Assembly: GCA_016867495.1 (NCBI GenBank)
Contig: VGJL01000013.1
Span: forward strand, 1 to 33,736
Reading direction: 5' to 3'
DNA length: 33,736 nucleotides
Source: Candidatus Eisenbacteria bacterium
Lineage (GTDB): Bacteria; Eisenbacteria; RBG-16-71-46; CAIMUX01; VGJL01
Shown here in pieces: positions 7,523 to 14,818 of the stretch. The notes below the pieces were generated by a model. It worked only from the letters and a program-made list of their open reading frames with translations. It was not told the origin of the DNA and did no database searches. A program made the position numbers and the translations under genes. The first letter of the stretch is position 1. Each line of letters starts with the position of its first letter.

Positions 7523-7550
7523 AAGATACACTTCTGTTGGACAATTGCAA
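7523..7550 (-). promoter_or_regulatory. Candidate promoter of the DUF4143 ATPase gene (leaderless)
   Basis: Read on the minus strand, TTGCAA (7545-7550), a 16-bp spacer and TATCTT (7523-7528) lie directly before ATG 7516. Transcription would begin at or within a base or two of the start codon. The patch is clearly more AT-rich than its surroundings. Confidence 0.4.
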
Positions 7551-7668
7551 TGGATTTGTCCAGGTCGTGGGACAGTCGGGCAGCCGGCGGGGAGGACCCT
7601 GGACTCCACATCCTCGAGACTCCGCCCCGGAACGAGGCCGCTGCCGGGCCGCGTCAGGCGGGCGCGGC

Positions 7669-8988
7669 TCAGAGAAACCGGTGCACCGCGGCTTCCACCC
7701 GGATCTCCTTCCCCTGGCGGCCGAGCACGAGCATGCGGACTTCACCCGGTCGCCCCCGAAGGGCATCGATGACAGTTCCCATGGTCGCTCCGGCGACCGT
7801 GAGATCGCCGATCCGCAGCAGCGTGTCACCGGTCTCGACCCCTTCGACAGCCGGCCTGCCGCCTCTCTGGATCACTCCGATGACGCTGTAGCCTCCATCC
7901 GCCTCCGGTCGCAAGGTCAGACCGACCAAGTCCAGGTCGTGAGGATCGACCTCCGGTCCCTTCTCGAAGTAGACCGCGCCTTCGGGGTAGTCGATCTCGA
8001 CGCAGAAGGCCTTGAAGGCGTTCGGGCCCAGAAAGCCATCGACAGCGCGGGCGGCCTTCTGGGAGTAGAAGGCGCTGAGCGAAGCCCCGCCCCGGAAGAT
8101 GTCAGGGAGCCCGACCAAACCGACCTGGGCCAGGGGAATCGAGCCCCAGGTGATCTCCGGCAGGCGAGTGATCGGGTAGTCCGGCTCTCCGGGCCACCAT
8201 CCCCAGATGTTGGCGCAGCCGACCGCCCCGACTGAACAGGGCCACTCGGGATGGTCCTCGACGAGCCGGTCAAACACAGCGGCGGAGACGAAACTGTAGG
8301 AGGCCCCGTTGTCCAGAGCCAAGCTGAGGCTGTCCCGACCCACCAGGGCGTCGAGCTGGACGATGCCGGTTCTGGGATTGACGACGGCAGGAGCGCGCAG
8401 GCCGCGGTGCTCAACGCTTCCCGGATCCCCGATGGTCACCATGCGTTGGGGATAGTCGAAGACGACCTGATAGTGCATCAGAACCGTGGAGGGGAGATTC
8501 GCGTCGACATGCATGGTATTGAAGAGCCAGGGTCGCCGGAAGATAACCGTCGTACGCACGCTGTCCACGCGGAGATCCTTCCCGCCGAACCGGACGGCCG
8601 GCGCCTCGACGACATCCACATCCGATGGAGCGGCATCGGAGGGCTTCCCGTCCTCCGCGGGGGGAGCGAGGCCGAGATCGCGCGCCAGTTGCTCGCTCAA
8701 CATGAAGTCCGGATTCCCAGTGTCGACCCAAAGGAGGGCCTTCCGCCATGTGCCGTCCTTCCTCTGGACCTGCACCTCGACGATCATCCGGTTGTGATCG
8801 AGGATCATGGGCACGATCCCCCGAGGCGGCGGGGATGGCGTGGCCGGCGGCTGTTCCGTCGAAGATTGCGCCGGTGGTGGTCGGCCGGCCGGAGATTGCC
8901 CCGTGGTCGGTGACGGCATCTGGAGCGCCAACGCGACTGAGAACGCGCACGCCAACGCCGAGAGAAGCTCGCGCAGACCCTTCGGCAT
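7669..8988 (-). CDS. Exported retropepsin-like aspartyl protease with C-terminal PDZ domain
   Basis: This 439-residue protein starts with a signal-like segment (about residues 5-23) and a Pro/Ser/Thr-rich linker to about residue 57. Two retropepsin-like halves follow. The first has VDTG (88-91) in a typical LLWVDTGNPDFML context. The second has LDNGASYSFVS (225-235), so its catalytic triplet is DNG rather than DTG. A PDZ domain (about 355-437) has IGVIQRGGRPAVEGVETGDTLLRIG. The architecture suggests a secreted or periplasmic aspartyl protease, or a non-catalytic relative, with PDZ-guided substrate binding. ATG 8988 is preferred over GTG 8994 because GGAGG at 8994-8998 is then correctly spaced. 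It stands alone with no operon partner. Confidence 0.8.
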   Translation of the reverse strand: MPKGLRELLSALACAFSVALALQMPSPTTGQSPAGRPPPAQSSTEQPPATPSPPPRGIVPMILDHNRMIVEVQVQRKDGTWRKALLWVDTGNPDFMLSEQLARDLGLAPPAEDGKPSDAAPSDVDVVEAPAVRFGGKDLRVDSVRTTVIFRRPWLFNTMHVDANLPSTVLMHYQVVFDYPQRMVTIGDPGSVEHRGLRAPAVVNPRTGIVQLDALVGRDSLSLALDNGASYSFVSAAVFDRLVEDHPEWPCSVGAVGCANIWGWWPGEPDYPITRLPEITWGSIPLAQVGLVGLPDIFRGGASLSAFYSQKAARAVDGFLGPNAFKAFCVEIDYPEGAVYFEKGPEVDPHDLDLVGLTLRPEADGGYSVIGVIQRGGRPAVEGVETGDTLLRIGDLTVAGATMGTVIDALRGRPGEVRMLVLGRQGKEIRVEAAVHRFL

Positions 8989-8999
8989 GTTCACCTCCC

Positions 9000-9392
9000 T
9001 GTCCGCATGATACGCCTCCCGAGTCGTCCGTTGTCGGTCCCGAAGTCCTGATCACGCGAGCAGGAGGAAGACGAAGGGGACCCGATTCCAAACGGTTGAA
9101 ACGACGAAGAAGTCGATGGCGGCGATGTTCGAAAAGCCTGCGCCTGCATGTCAAGAGGACGGTTGCCGCGGAGAAACCGCTGTGTCGCTTGCTCCGATCG
9201 TGCTTCGCCTACTACCATGGATCGAGGGCGCATCTTGCGCTCGAGAAGGCTCTCGGTCCACCGAAGCCATGAGACCGGGCGTCGCCTCGAAGTGTCTCCT
9301 GGCCGACAGTGGCCCACGCGAACGGATCGACTGCGAGCGTGGATTCCCGCGTATTTCCTGTTGGCCGAGATGCCCGAACGGAGGAGGACCAG
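9000..9392. other. Gene-free spacer
   Basis: This is the divergent intergenic region between the aspartyl-protease gene and the methyltransferase. I recognise no gene or RNA. ATGATA at 9007-9012 could be a minus-strand -10 box (TATCAT) for the protease gene, but no matching -35 is evident. Confidence 0.4.
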
Positions 9393-10166
9393 TTGGAACA
9401 CAAGGAGTACCGTAAGCTGCATGCGGAGTGGTACGAGCTGGTCTCCGCTTCGATGGGGCCGAGCAAGGAGGTCGACTACCTGGCCGCGAAGGTCAGGGCT
9501 TTGGGTCAGCCGGCGCTCGAGCTGGGGAGCGGCACGGGCAAGATCCTGATTCCGCTTCTGGAGCAGGGCCTTGACGTCATCGGAGTCGACACCTCCGAGG
9601 ACATGACGGCGCGATGCCTCGCCGCGTGCAAAGCGAAGAACCTGAAAGCAGAGATCCACGAGCAGTCCATGGTGAATCTCGACCTGCAGCGTCGATTTCG
9701 CCTGATCTTCCTTGCTTCAGGGGGGCTGGGGCTGTTCACCGAGGATCGGGACATCCACCTGACGTTTGCCCGGGTCATGGCCCACCTGGAACCGGGGGGC
9801 CACTTCATCTACGACTTCCAGCTCGTGCCGGCTCCCTATGAGGACAACGATCGATGGACCGGTGACTGGATCTGCGGTCCGGATGACACCGTGATCGCGT
9901 GGCGCAAGCGGATGAAGCACGATCCGGCGACCAACGTGTGGCAGTGGCTGTTCATCGTCGACAAGTTCGTGGGCGGCCGCCTGGTGGAATCGGAGGCGAA
10001 CGAAAGGTGGGGCCGCACCTTCACGCTCGAGGACGCGCTGCAATACGCCAGGGCGGCAGGATTCGAGGAGATCCAGGCTGCGGACTGGTTGACCGACGCC
10101 CCGCCGAACGAGACCTCGAAGTTGATCTCCGTTCAGTGCAGGAAGCCCACGGCGACTGCATGCTAG
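9393..10166 (+). CDS. Class I SAM-dependent methyltransferase
   Basis: This is a 257-residue Rossmann methyltransferase. Motif I is LELGSGTGKILIPL (about residues 42-55), motif II ends in VIGVDTSEDM, and a later segment HLEPGGHFIYDFQ corresponds to the strand before the substrate-binding loop. The DFQL end of that strand is common in small-molecule methyltransferases. I chose TTG 9393 as start because GGAGGA stands 4-9 nt before it and family similarity (EHKEYRKLHAEWYELVS) begins there; the frame is open to 9309 with unrelated sequence. The substrate is unknown and the neighbours give no hint. Confidence 0.8.
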   Translation: MEHKEYRKLHAEWYELVSASMGPSKEVDYLAAKVRALGQPALELGSGTGKILIPLLEQGLDVIGVDTSEDMTARCLAACKAKNLKAEIHEQSMVNLDLQRRFRLIFLASGGLGLFTEDRDIHLTFARVMAHLEPGGHFIYDFQLVPAPYEDNDRWTGDWICGPDDTVIAWRKRMKHDPATNVWQWLFIVDKFVGGRLVESEANERWGRTFTLEDALQYARAAGFEEIQAADWLTDAPPNETSKLISVQCRKPTATAC

Positions 10167-10222
10167 TATTCGGTCGTGAGTCAGGCCGCATGGACAACTT
10201 CAGTGATGAGTGGGCGCCAAAG

Positions 10223-10832
10223 TAGCGCGGCATCTGCCACTCCGACATCCACTTCGCGCGGAACGAATGGCAGTTCACCGTCTACCCCTGCGTGCCTGGA
10301 CACGAGATCGTGGGCCGCGTGGTGGATGTTGGAAGCGGCGTGACGCGCTACAAAGAGGGCGACCTGGTCGGCGTCGGCTGCTTCGTGAACTCGTGCCGTT
10401 CTGAGTCACTCGCCCTCGAAGGCGGCGGATGCCCGGCGCCTGGGCGCGCACGAGTTCGTGCTCACGAGCGGGACCAATGCGCTCGCCCCGCTCGCCGGGC
10501 GCTTCGACGTCATCCTCGACACCGTGTCGGCGGAGCACGACGTGAACGGCTATCTCAGCTGCTTGAAGAGGGACGGCACCCTGATCATGGTGGGAGCCTC
10601 GCCGACCCCGCTCTCCGTGTCGGCGTTTCCGCTCATTTTCGGGCGCCGGCGCATCCTCGGATCTCTCGTCGGCGGGCTGCCTCAGACGCAGGAGATGCTC
10701 GATCACTGCGGGAAGCATGGGATCACAAGCGACATCGAGCGGATCGACCCCGCGCAGATCAACGAGGCCTATGACCGGGCGGTGAGGGGAGAGGTCAAGT
10801 ACAGGTTCGTGATCGACTGCTCGAAGTTCTGA
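10223..10832 (+). pseudogene. Zinc-dependent alcohol dehydrogenase (CAD/YahK type), decayed
   Basis: Two pieces of a cinnamyl-alcohol-dehydrogenase-like gene lie in different frames. The first (from 10226) reads [15 protein letters not shown], then VPGHEIVG, then [12 protein letters not shown], covering the catalytic-zinc region. The second (from about 10410) reads [16 protein letters not shown] and continues through [13 protein letters not shown] to the natural C-terminus IDCSKF. Roughly 100 residues, including the structural zinc lobe and the first half of the nucleotide-binding fold, are deleted between them with a frame change. The N-terminal 35 or so residues are missing behind an in-frame TAG at 10223-10225. 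It cannot make an active enzyme. Confidence 0.88.
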
Positions 10833-10867
10833 TCCGCATTGCCCCGGGAGCCACTCTCCAACGAGAT

Positions 10868-10893
10868 GCCGTTCGGCGAGTAGGTCGAACGGC
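10868..10893 (+). terminator. Hairpin after the dehydrogenase remnant
   Basis: GCCGTTCG (10868-10875) pairs perfectly with CGAACGGC (10886-10893) around a 10-nt loop, followed by TTCTCCT. The T-run is weak, so termination is only possible. It lies between the convergent dehydrogenase remnant and beta-helix gene. Confidence 0.4.
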
Positions 10894-10950
10894 TTCTCCT
10901 GAGCGGGACTGGCAGTTGCGCCTGTGTAGTCCAGATGGCGTGGGTCTGCT

Positions 10951-12222
10951 CTACCTGAACGTCGCCTTGATGGCGCCCCATGTCGTCAGCTCCACCGCGG
11001 TCGCGCCACAAGCCACGGGGAACGCCCCGATCAGCCCACAGCCTCCGGAGTTCTCCGGCGCGCAAGGCGAGGCGGCGTTCAGTGTGCAGTCGTCATTCGC
11101 CATGTCGCAGAACAGCGGATCCATGCTGATGTTGCCGTTGATGCCGAGCTGGTCCTCGATCCAGGCCGTCCAGTCCCCGCCGGGATTCCCGTAGATGTTG
11201 CAGCAGACGAGCGTGACCGGGCACGCCACCTCGATTGCCTCCCCCTCGGCGCCGAAGGCGATGATCGTGTTCTCGAGGCGCGTCCATGACTCGCCGCACA
11301 TCAGCGTTCCCCAGCGCGCGCCATTCCTATAGAACGTGCAGTTCCGCATGATCGTTGTGGACATCTTCCCCGACGAGAAAGCCCCTCCGTCCGCGTACGC
11401 CGTGTTCCCTATGAAGGCGCAACCCTCGAGGACCAGGTCGGCGAAGAAGTTGAAGACCGCGCCGGCCTCATGGGCGCTGTTGTTCAGGAAGCGGCAATTG
11501 GACACTTGGCCCTGCGTGCCGTAGAGAAGCTGGAGCGCCCCGCCCCAGTCGTCGGTTGCGTTCCCATCGAACACACAGCCATCCAGGGTGACTCCGCCGG
11601 CGTGGGCCATGATCGCGCCGCCGGAGAGCGAGGACGAGTTTCCGAAGAAGGAGCATCGATTGACGACCGGCCACCCGGCGACGCTGTAGATTCCGCCGCC
11701 ATAGAAGCCAGCGTTGTTCCGGAACTCGCAGTTCTCGAAGCGGGGGGCGCAGCCGGTCGAGCAGAAGACGGCGCTCCCGTGGTTCCCATCGAAGAGGCAG
11801 CTCCGGAAGGTGGGCGAGCTCATCCCTTGAAGCAGCACGCCGCCTCCTCAGGGCGCTTCGCCGCTCCTTCCGCCGGTGATCTGGATCCCCTCGAGAAGGG
11901 CCTGCCCGGTCTCGCCGTTGCGGAGATGGAAGACCTTGTGCGGATCGGTCTCGGACCCGCCCCCGTCGAGCACGCAGGTCGCCGGGTCGCCCGTCTGCGA
12001 TCGGACGGTGACATCCTTCCCAAGAAAGTCGAGATCGCGGTTGCCGTCGCCGGTGTAGGTGCCGGCGGTCAGCTCAATGACGTCACCGGGGACGACCGCA
12101 TCGAGCCCGGCCTGGATGGTGGGGAAGTCGCCGGTGCCGTCCGGCAGCACGACATACGTCTCGGCGAAGGAAGTGGACGAGGCGAACAGAGCCAGGGCGA
12201 TGGAGAGCAGGAGCTGCCGCAT
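10951..12222 (-). pseudogene. Secreted right-handed beta-helix repeat protein with an in-frame TGA
   Basis: The gene would encode about 423 residues. It has a signal peptide (MRQLLLSIALALFASSTSFA) and an entry segment (YVVLPDGTGDFPTIQAGLDA). Repeated beta-helix coils carry C-x-F-x-x-N and GGA/GGG motifs, and the tail ends LTTWGAIKATFR. Such proteins are typically exported, often adhesin-like or carbohydrate-related. The reading frame is continuous except for a TGA at 11848-11850, between ITGGRSGEAP and GGGVLLQGMSSP. Similarity resumes in the same frame at once, so one substitution (for example CGA or GGA to TGA) explains it. TGA is used as a normal stop by neighbours. The ATG 12222 has a strong GGAGGGAGG site. 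The translated product may be a 124-residue stub. Confidence 0.85.
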
Positions 12223-12267
12223 GAAGTACCTCCCTCCTGGGCAGATCAGATCACTGCGGACGCGTTG

Positions 12268-12296
12268 ATTATACGCCCGTTCGGACGCTAGCGTCC
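12268..12296 (-). promoter_or_regulatory. Candidate promoter and palindromic operator of the beta-helix gene
   Basis: On the minus strand a perfect TATAAT lies at 12268-12273, about 46 bp before the start codon. No good -35 hexamer precedes it. In that place is the perfect 14-bp palindrome GGACGCTAGCGTCC (12283-12296), suggesting control by a dimeric regulator. Confidence 0.45.
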
Positions 12297-12373
12297 TCAA
12301 GAATCCGCGGCCGGCCTCCAGCGCAAACCGGCTGCATGCCAGACTTAGCCGGATCCGAGATCCTCATCGGCGG

Positions 12374-12403
12374 TTGACATGCCTTGTACCACTATGTATA
12401 GTG
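12374..12403 (+). promoter_or_regulatory. Sigma-70-type promoter with PadR-like operator
   Basis: TTGACA (12374-12379), a 17-bp spacer and TATAGT (12397-12402) form a near-consensus promoter about 70 bp before the PadR start. The 14-bp perfect palindrome CACTATGTATAGTG (12390-12403) covers the -10 box, as expected for autorepression by a PadR dimer. Confidence 0.75.
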
Positions 12404-12473
12404 CTGCTATGTACCGCGCGAAGGGAAGCGGCGGGCTTCCTCCAGACCGCTCTGGCGCCGTGGGACGCTTGAC

Positions 12474-12860
12474 ATGGAAATCAGCAAGGACCTGACAGCC
12501 GCCTCCTCGACCCCGATCGTCCTGGCGATCCTGGCCGAAGGGGACAGCTACGGCTACGCCATCCTCAAGAGAGTCCAGGAGCTGTCCGGAGGACGCATGG
12601 AGTGGACGGACGGGATGCTCTACCCCGTTCTGCACAGGCTCGAGCGGCTCGGCCATGTGGGGGCGCGCTGGCGGGTCGCAGAGAGCGGCCGCCGCCGCAA
12701 GTATTACCGGATCACCTCCCGGGGCCGGGCTCAGCTCGCCGAGGACCGCAGGCAGTGGCAAACTGTGGACGCGACGCTGCGGGGCGCATGGCGGGCCCTC
12801 TCCCTTTGTGTCCCGGCCGGCCAGCCGGCGTCAGTCGCGACACTTGCGCGGGAGGCCTGA
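12474..12860 (+). CDS. PadR-family transcriptional regulator
   Basis: This 128-residue protein has the PadR winged helix: LAILAEGDSYGYAILKRVQE, then DGMLYPVLHRLERLG, then GRRRKYYRITSRGRAQL. PadR proteins are dimeric repressors, often responding to stress or membrane-active compounds. It is followed after 3 bp by a membrane protein with a permease-prefix domain, a pairing widespread in Acidobacteria and related phyla, so it very likely controls that operon. The start ATG 12474 gives the family's usual length; its ribosome site is weak. The clear promoter and overlapping palindrome upstream indicate autoregulation. Confidence 0.92.
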   Translation: MEISKDLTAASSTPIVLAILAEGDSYGYAILKRVQELSGGRMEWTDGMLYPVLHRLERLGHVGARWRVAESGRRRKYYRITSRGRAQLAEDRRQWQTVDATLRGAWRALSLCVPAGQPASVATLAREA

Positions 12861-12863
12861 ACG

Positions 12864-14234
12864 ATGCCGCCCCCGGATCACGGACCGGATCTCGAGGAGC
12901 AGATCGCGACATGGCGGAGCTACCTCCGCCGTCGCCAGGCGATCCATGCCGTGGATGTGGCGGAGCTGGAGGATCACCTGCGCGAGCAGATCGCGGTCCT
13001 GATCGACGCGGGGCTCGCCGTCGATGAAGCGTTCCTGGTCGCGGTGAAGCGGATGGGGGACCTCGACGCCCTCTCGCGGGAGTTCGCGCGCGAGCACTCG
13101 GACCGCCTCTGGAAGCAACTGGTCGTCGCGCCGTCCCAGCGCGGGGAGCGGCAATCCGGGGCTCGAACTGAAGCCATCGTCGCTTTCTGCCTGGCGGCGG
13201 GCGCGGCGCTCGCCATCAAGGCGCCGGCGCTCTTCGGCATCGAGATCGGCAAGAATGCCGGTTTCTACGCGCGCAACCTGTCCTTCTTCGTGCTGCCCCT
13301 CTTGATCGCCTACTTCGCCTGGAAGCGGCGGACCGGGAGGACCGCCCTCCGGTGGGCGGCGGCGGCTTTCGTGGCGGCCGCCTGCTTCGCAAACGCCTAT
13401 CCCTTTGCGCCGGGCGGCCACACCGAGGCGCTCGCGTCGATGCACATGCCGATCGCGCTGTGGCTGCTGGTCGGCATCGTCTACGCTGGCGGCCGATGGA
13501 GCGAAGTCTCGGGCCGGATGGATTTCATCCGGTTCTCGGGCGAGCTCTTCGTCTATTACGTGCTGATCGCCCTCGGCGGGGGAGTCCTCGCCGCCTTCAT
13601 GACGATGATCTTCGGGGCCGCCGGGATCGATGCCCAGCCATTCTTCCAGTCGTGGCTGCTGCCGTGCGGCGCGGCGGGAGCCGTCATTGTCGCCTCATGG
13701 CTGGTGGAGGCCAAGCAGAGCGTGATCGAGAACATGGCGCCCGTGCTGACGCGCCTCTTCACGCCCCTCTTCGCGGCCGTGCTGATCGCGTATCTCGGGA
13801 CCTTGCTCTGGACCGGACGCGGAGTGGACATCGAGCGAAACGTGCTGATCGCCTTCGACCTCCTCCTCGTCGTGGTCCTCGGCCTCTTGCTCTATTCGGT
13901 GTCCGCCCGGGATCCCCATTCGCCCCCCGGCGCCTTCGATGTCGTGCAGGTCGTGCTGGTGCTGAGCGCCCTTGTGGCCGATCTGGTGGCGCTCTGGGCC
14001 ATCGCCACGCGCATCACCGAGTTCGGCATCACCCCGAACCGCGTGGCCGCCCTGGGCGAGAACGTGATCCTTCTGGTCAATCTCGCCTGGTCCGCCGTCC
14101 TCTACATCCGCTTTCTGCGGGGGCGCGGACCGTTCGCGGGCCTCGAGAGGTGGCAGACGAACTACTTGCTCGTCTATGCGGTGTGGGCGGCGATTGTCGC
14201 GATCGTCTTTCCGCCTCTATTCGGGTGCGTTTGA
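12864..14234 (+). CDS. Permease-prefix-domain membrane protein
   Basis: This 456-residue protein has an N-terminal soluble permease-prefix-like helical domain (about residues 8-90, with VAELEDHLREQIAVLIDAGL and EAFLVAVKRMGD). About ten hydrophobic membrane segments follow, ending in ERWQTNYLLVYAVWAAIVAI and PPLFG, reminiscent of DUF4153-type proteins. The prefix domain usually precedes MacB-type ABC permeases, but no FtsX/MacB domain is present here. It is transcribed with the PadR gene, 3 bp downstream of it. Function is unknown; a membrane-stress or export role under PadR control is an inference. Confidence 0.8.
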   Translation: MPPPDHGPDLEEQIATWRSYLRRRQAIHAVDVAELEDHLREQIAVLIDAGLAVDEAFLVAVKRMGDLDALSREFAREHSDRLWKQLVVAPSQRGERQSGARTEAIVAFCLAAGAALAIKAPALFGIEIGKNAGFYARNLSFFVLPLLIAYFAWKRRTGRTALRWAAAAFVAAACFANAYPFAPGGHTEALASMHMPIALWLLVGIVYAGGRWSEVSGRMDFIRFSGELFVYYVLIALGGGVLAAFMTMIFGAAGIDAQPFFQSWLLPCGAAGAVIVASWLVEAKQSVIENMAPVLTRLFTPLFAAVLIAYLGTLLWTGRGVDIERNVLIAFDLLLVVVLGLLLYSVSARDPHSPPGAFDVVQVVLVLSALVADLVALWAIATRITEFGITPNRVAALGENVILLVNLAWSAVLYIRFLRGRGPFAGLERWQTNYLLVYAVWAAIVAIVFPPLFGCV

Positions 14235-14273
14235 CCGGGAGGGTCATGACCAAGGTGTCGCGCCAACAGGGGC

Positions 14274-14522
14274 CTACCCGGGCTGCGACACTCCATCATC
14301 GACGGAAGGCGACTCGTCGTCCACGATGACGCGGCCGCGATGCGTCTCGACGAGCTCCGCGTTGGCCCGGGCCTGCGCTCCAAGGACATTCATCTTGTCG
14401 AAGAACGAAAGAAGCCCGCTCTCATCCGTGAAGACCGACTCCTCGCCGGTCGCCACGTGCCGGACCTTGCCTCGAAACGACGGTTCTCTCTGGTCGATGA
14501 ACCGGACGATGAACGTCGCCAT
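14274..14522 (-). CDS. Small conserved protein of unknown function
   Basis: This 82-residue protein begins MATFIVRFIDQREPSFRGKV, then RHVATGEESVFTD and LLSFFDKMN. The pattern resembles short conserved hypothetical proteins seen in several environmental phyla. The start ATG 14522 has AAAGGCGAG a few bases upstream. No enzyme motif, signal peptide or membrane segment is present. The C-terminal acidic tail is probably disordered. It is convergent with the membrane-protein gene and alone on its strand. Confidence 0.65.
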   Translation of the reverse strand: MATFIVRFIDQREPSFRGKVRHVATGEESVFTDESGLLSFFDKMNVLGAQARANAELVETHRGRVIVDDESPSVDDGVSQPG

Positions 14523-14722
14523 GGCTCGCCTTTCTTCTGCGGCACGCCGTTGCGACCGGGCGTGCCTCTGTCTGACTCACGATCCGAGACTAGGAGGGGC
14601 GCGTTACGGGGGGATTACGCGGATCGCCCCTGAGGAACCGCGGCCGAGGGTCCTACCGGGCGAGCCGTCAGATGATCCCGCCGGAGGCGGGCCCACGCGT
14701 CCCGAGCCAGGACGCTGCCCGG

Positions 14723-14752
14723 TTGCCGGCTCCCGCCCCGGTGGGCTATGAT
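14723..14752 (+). promoter_or_regulatory. Candidate promoter of the large BTAD regulator
   Basis: TTGCCG (14723-14728), an 18-bp spacer and TATGAT (14747-14752) lie about 67 bp before the GTG start, in otherwise very GC-rich sequence. The -10 matches five of six consensus bases. Confidence 0.4.
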
Positions 14753-14818
14753 TTTGGGGCTCACCCGGTTAGCCGGTCGAGGCGCAAACAAGAGCGGAGT
14801 GAAGCGAACAGGTAGCTC

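Noticed and set aside
10841-10863. CCCCGGGAGCCAC, resembling a tRNA 3' end, followed by a hairpin
   Set aside because: It is short, and the upstream part is explained by the end of the dehydrogenase remnant.
11848-11850. TGA recoded as an amino acid
   Set aside because: TGA ends several neighbouring intact genes (for example abiEi and the DUF4143 ATPase gene), so a nonsense change is simpler.
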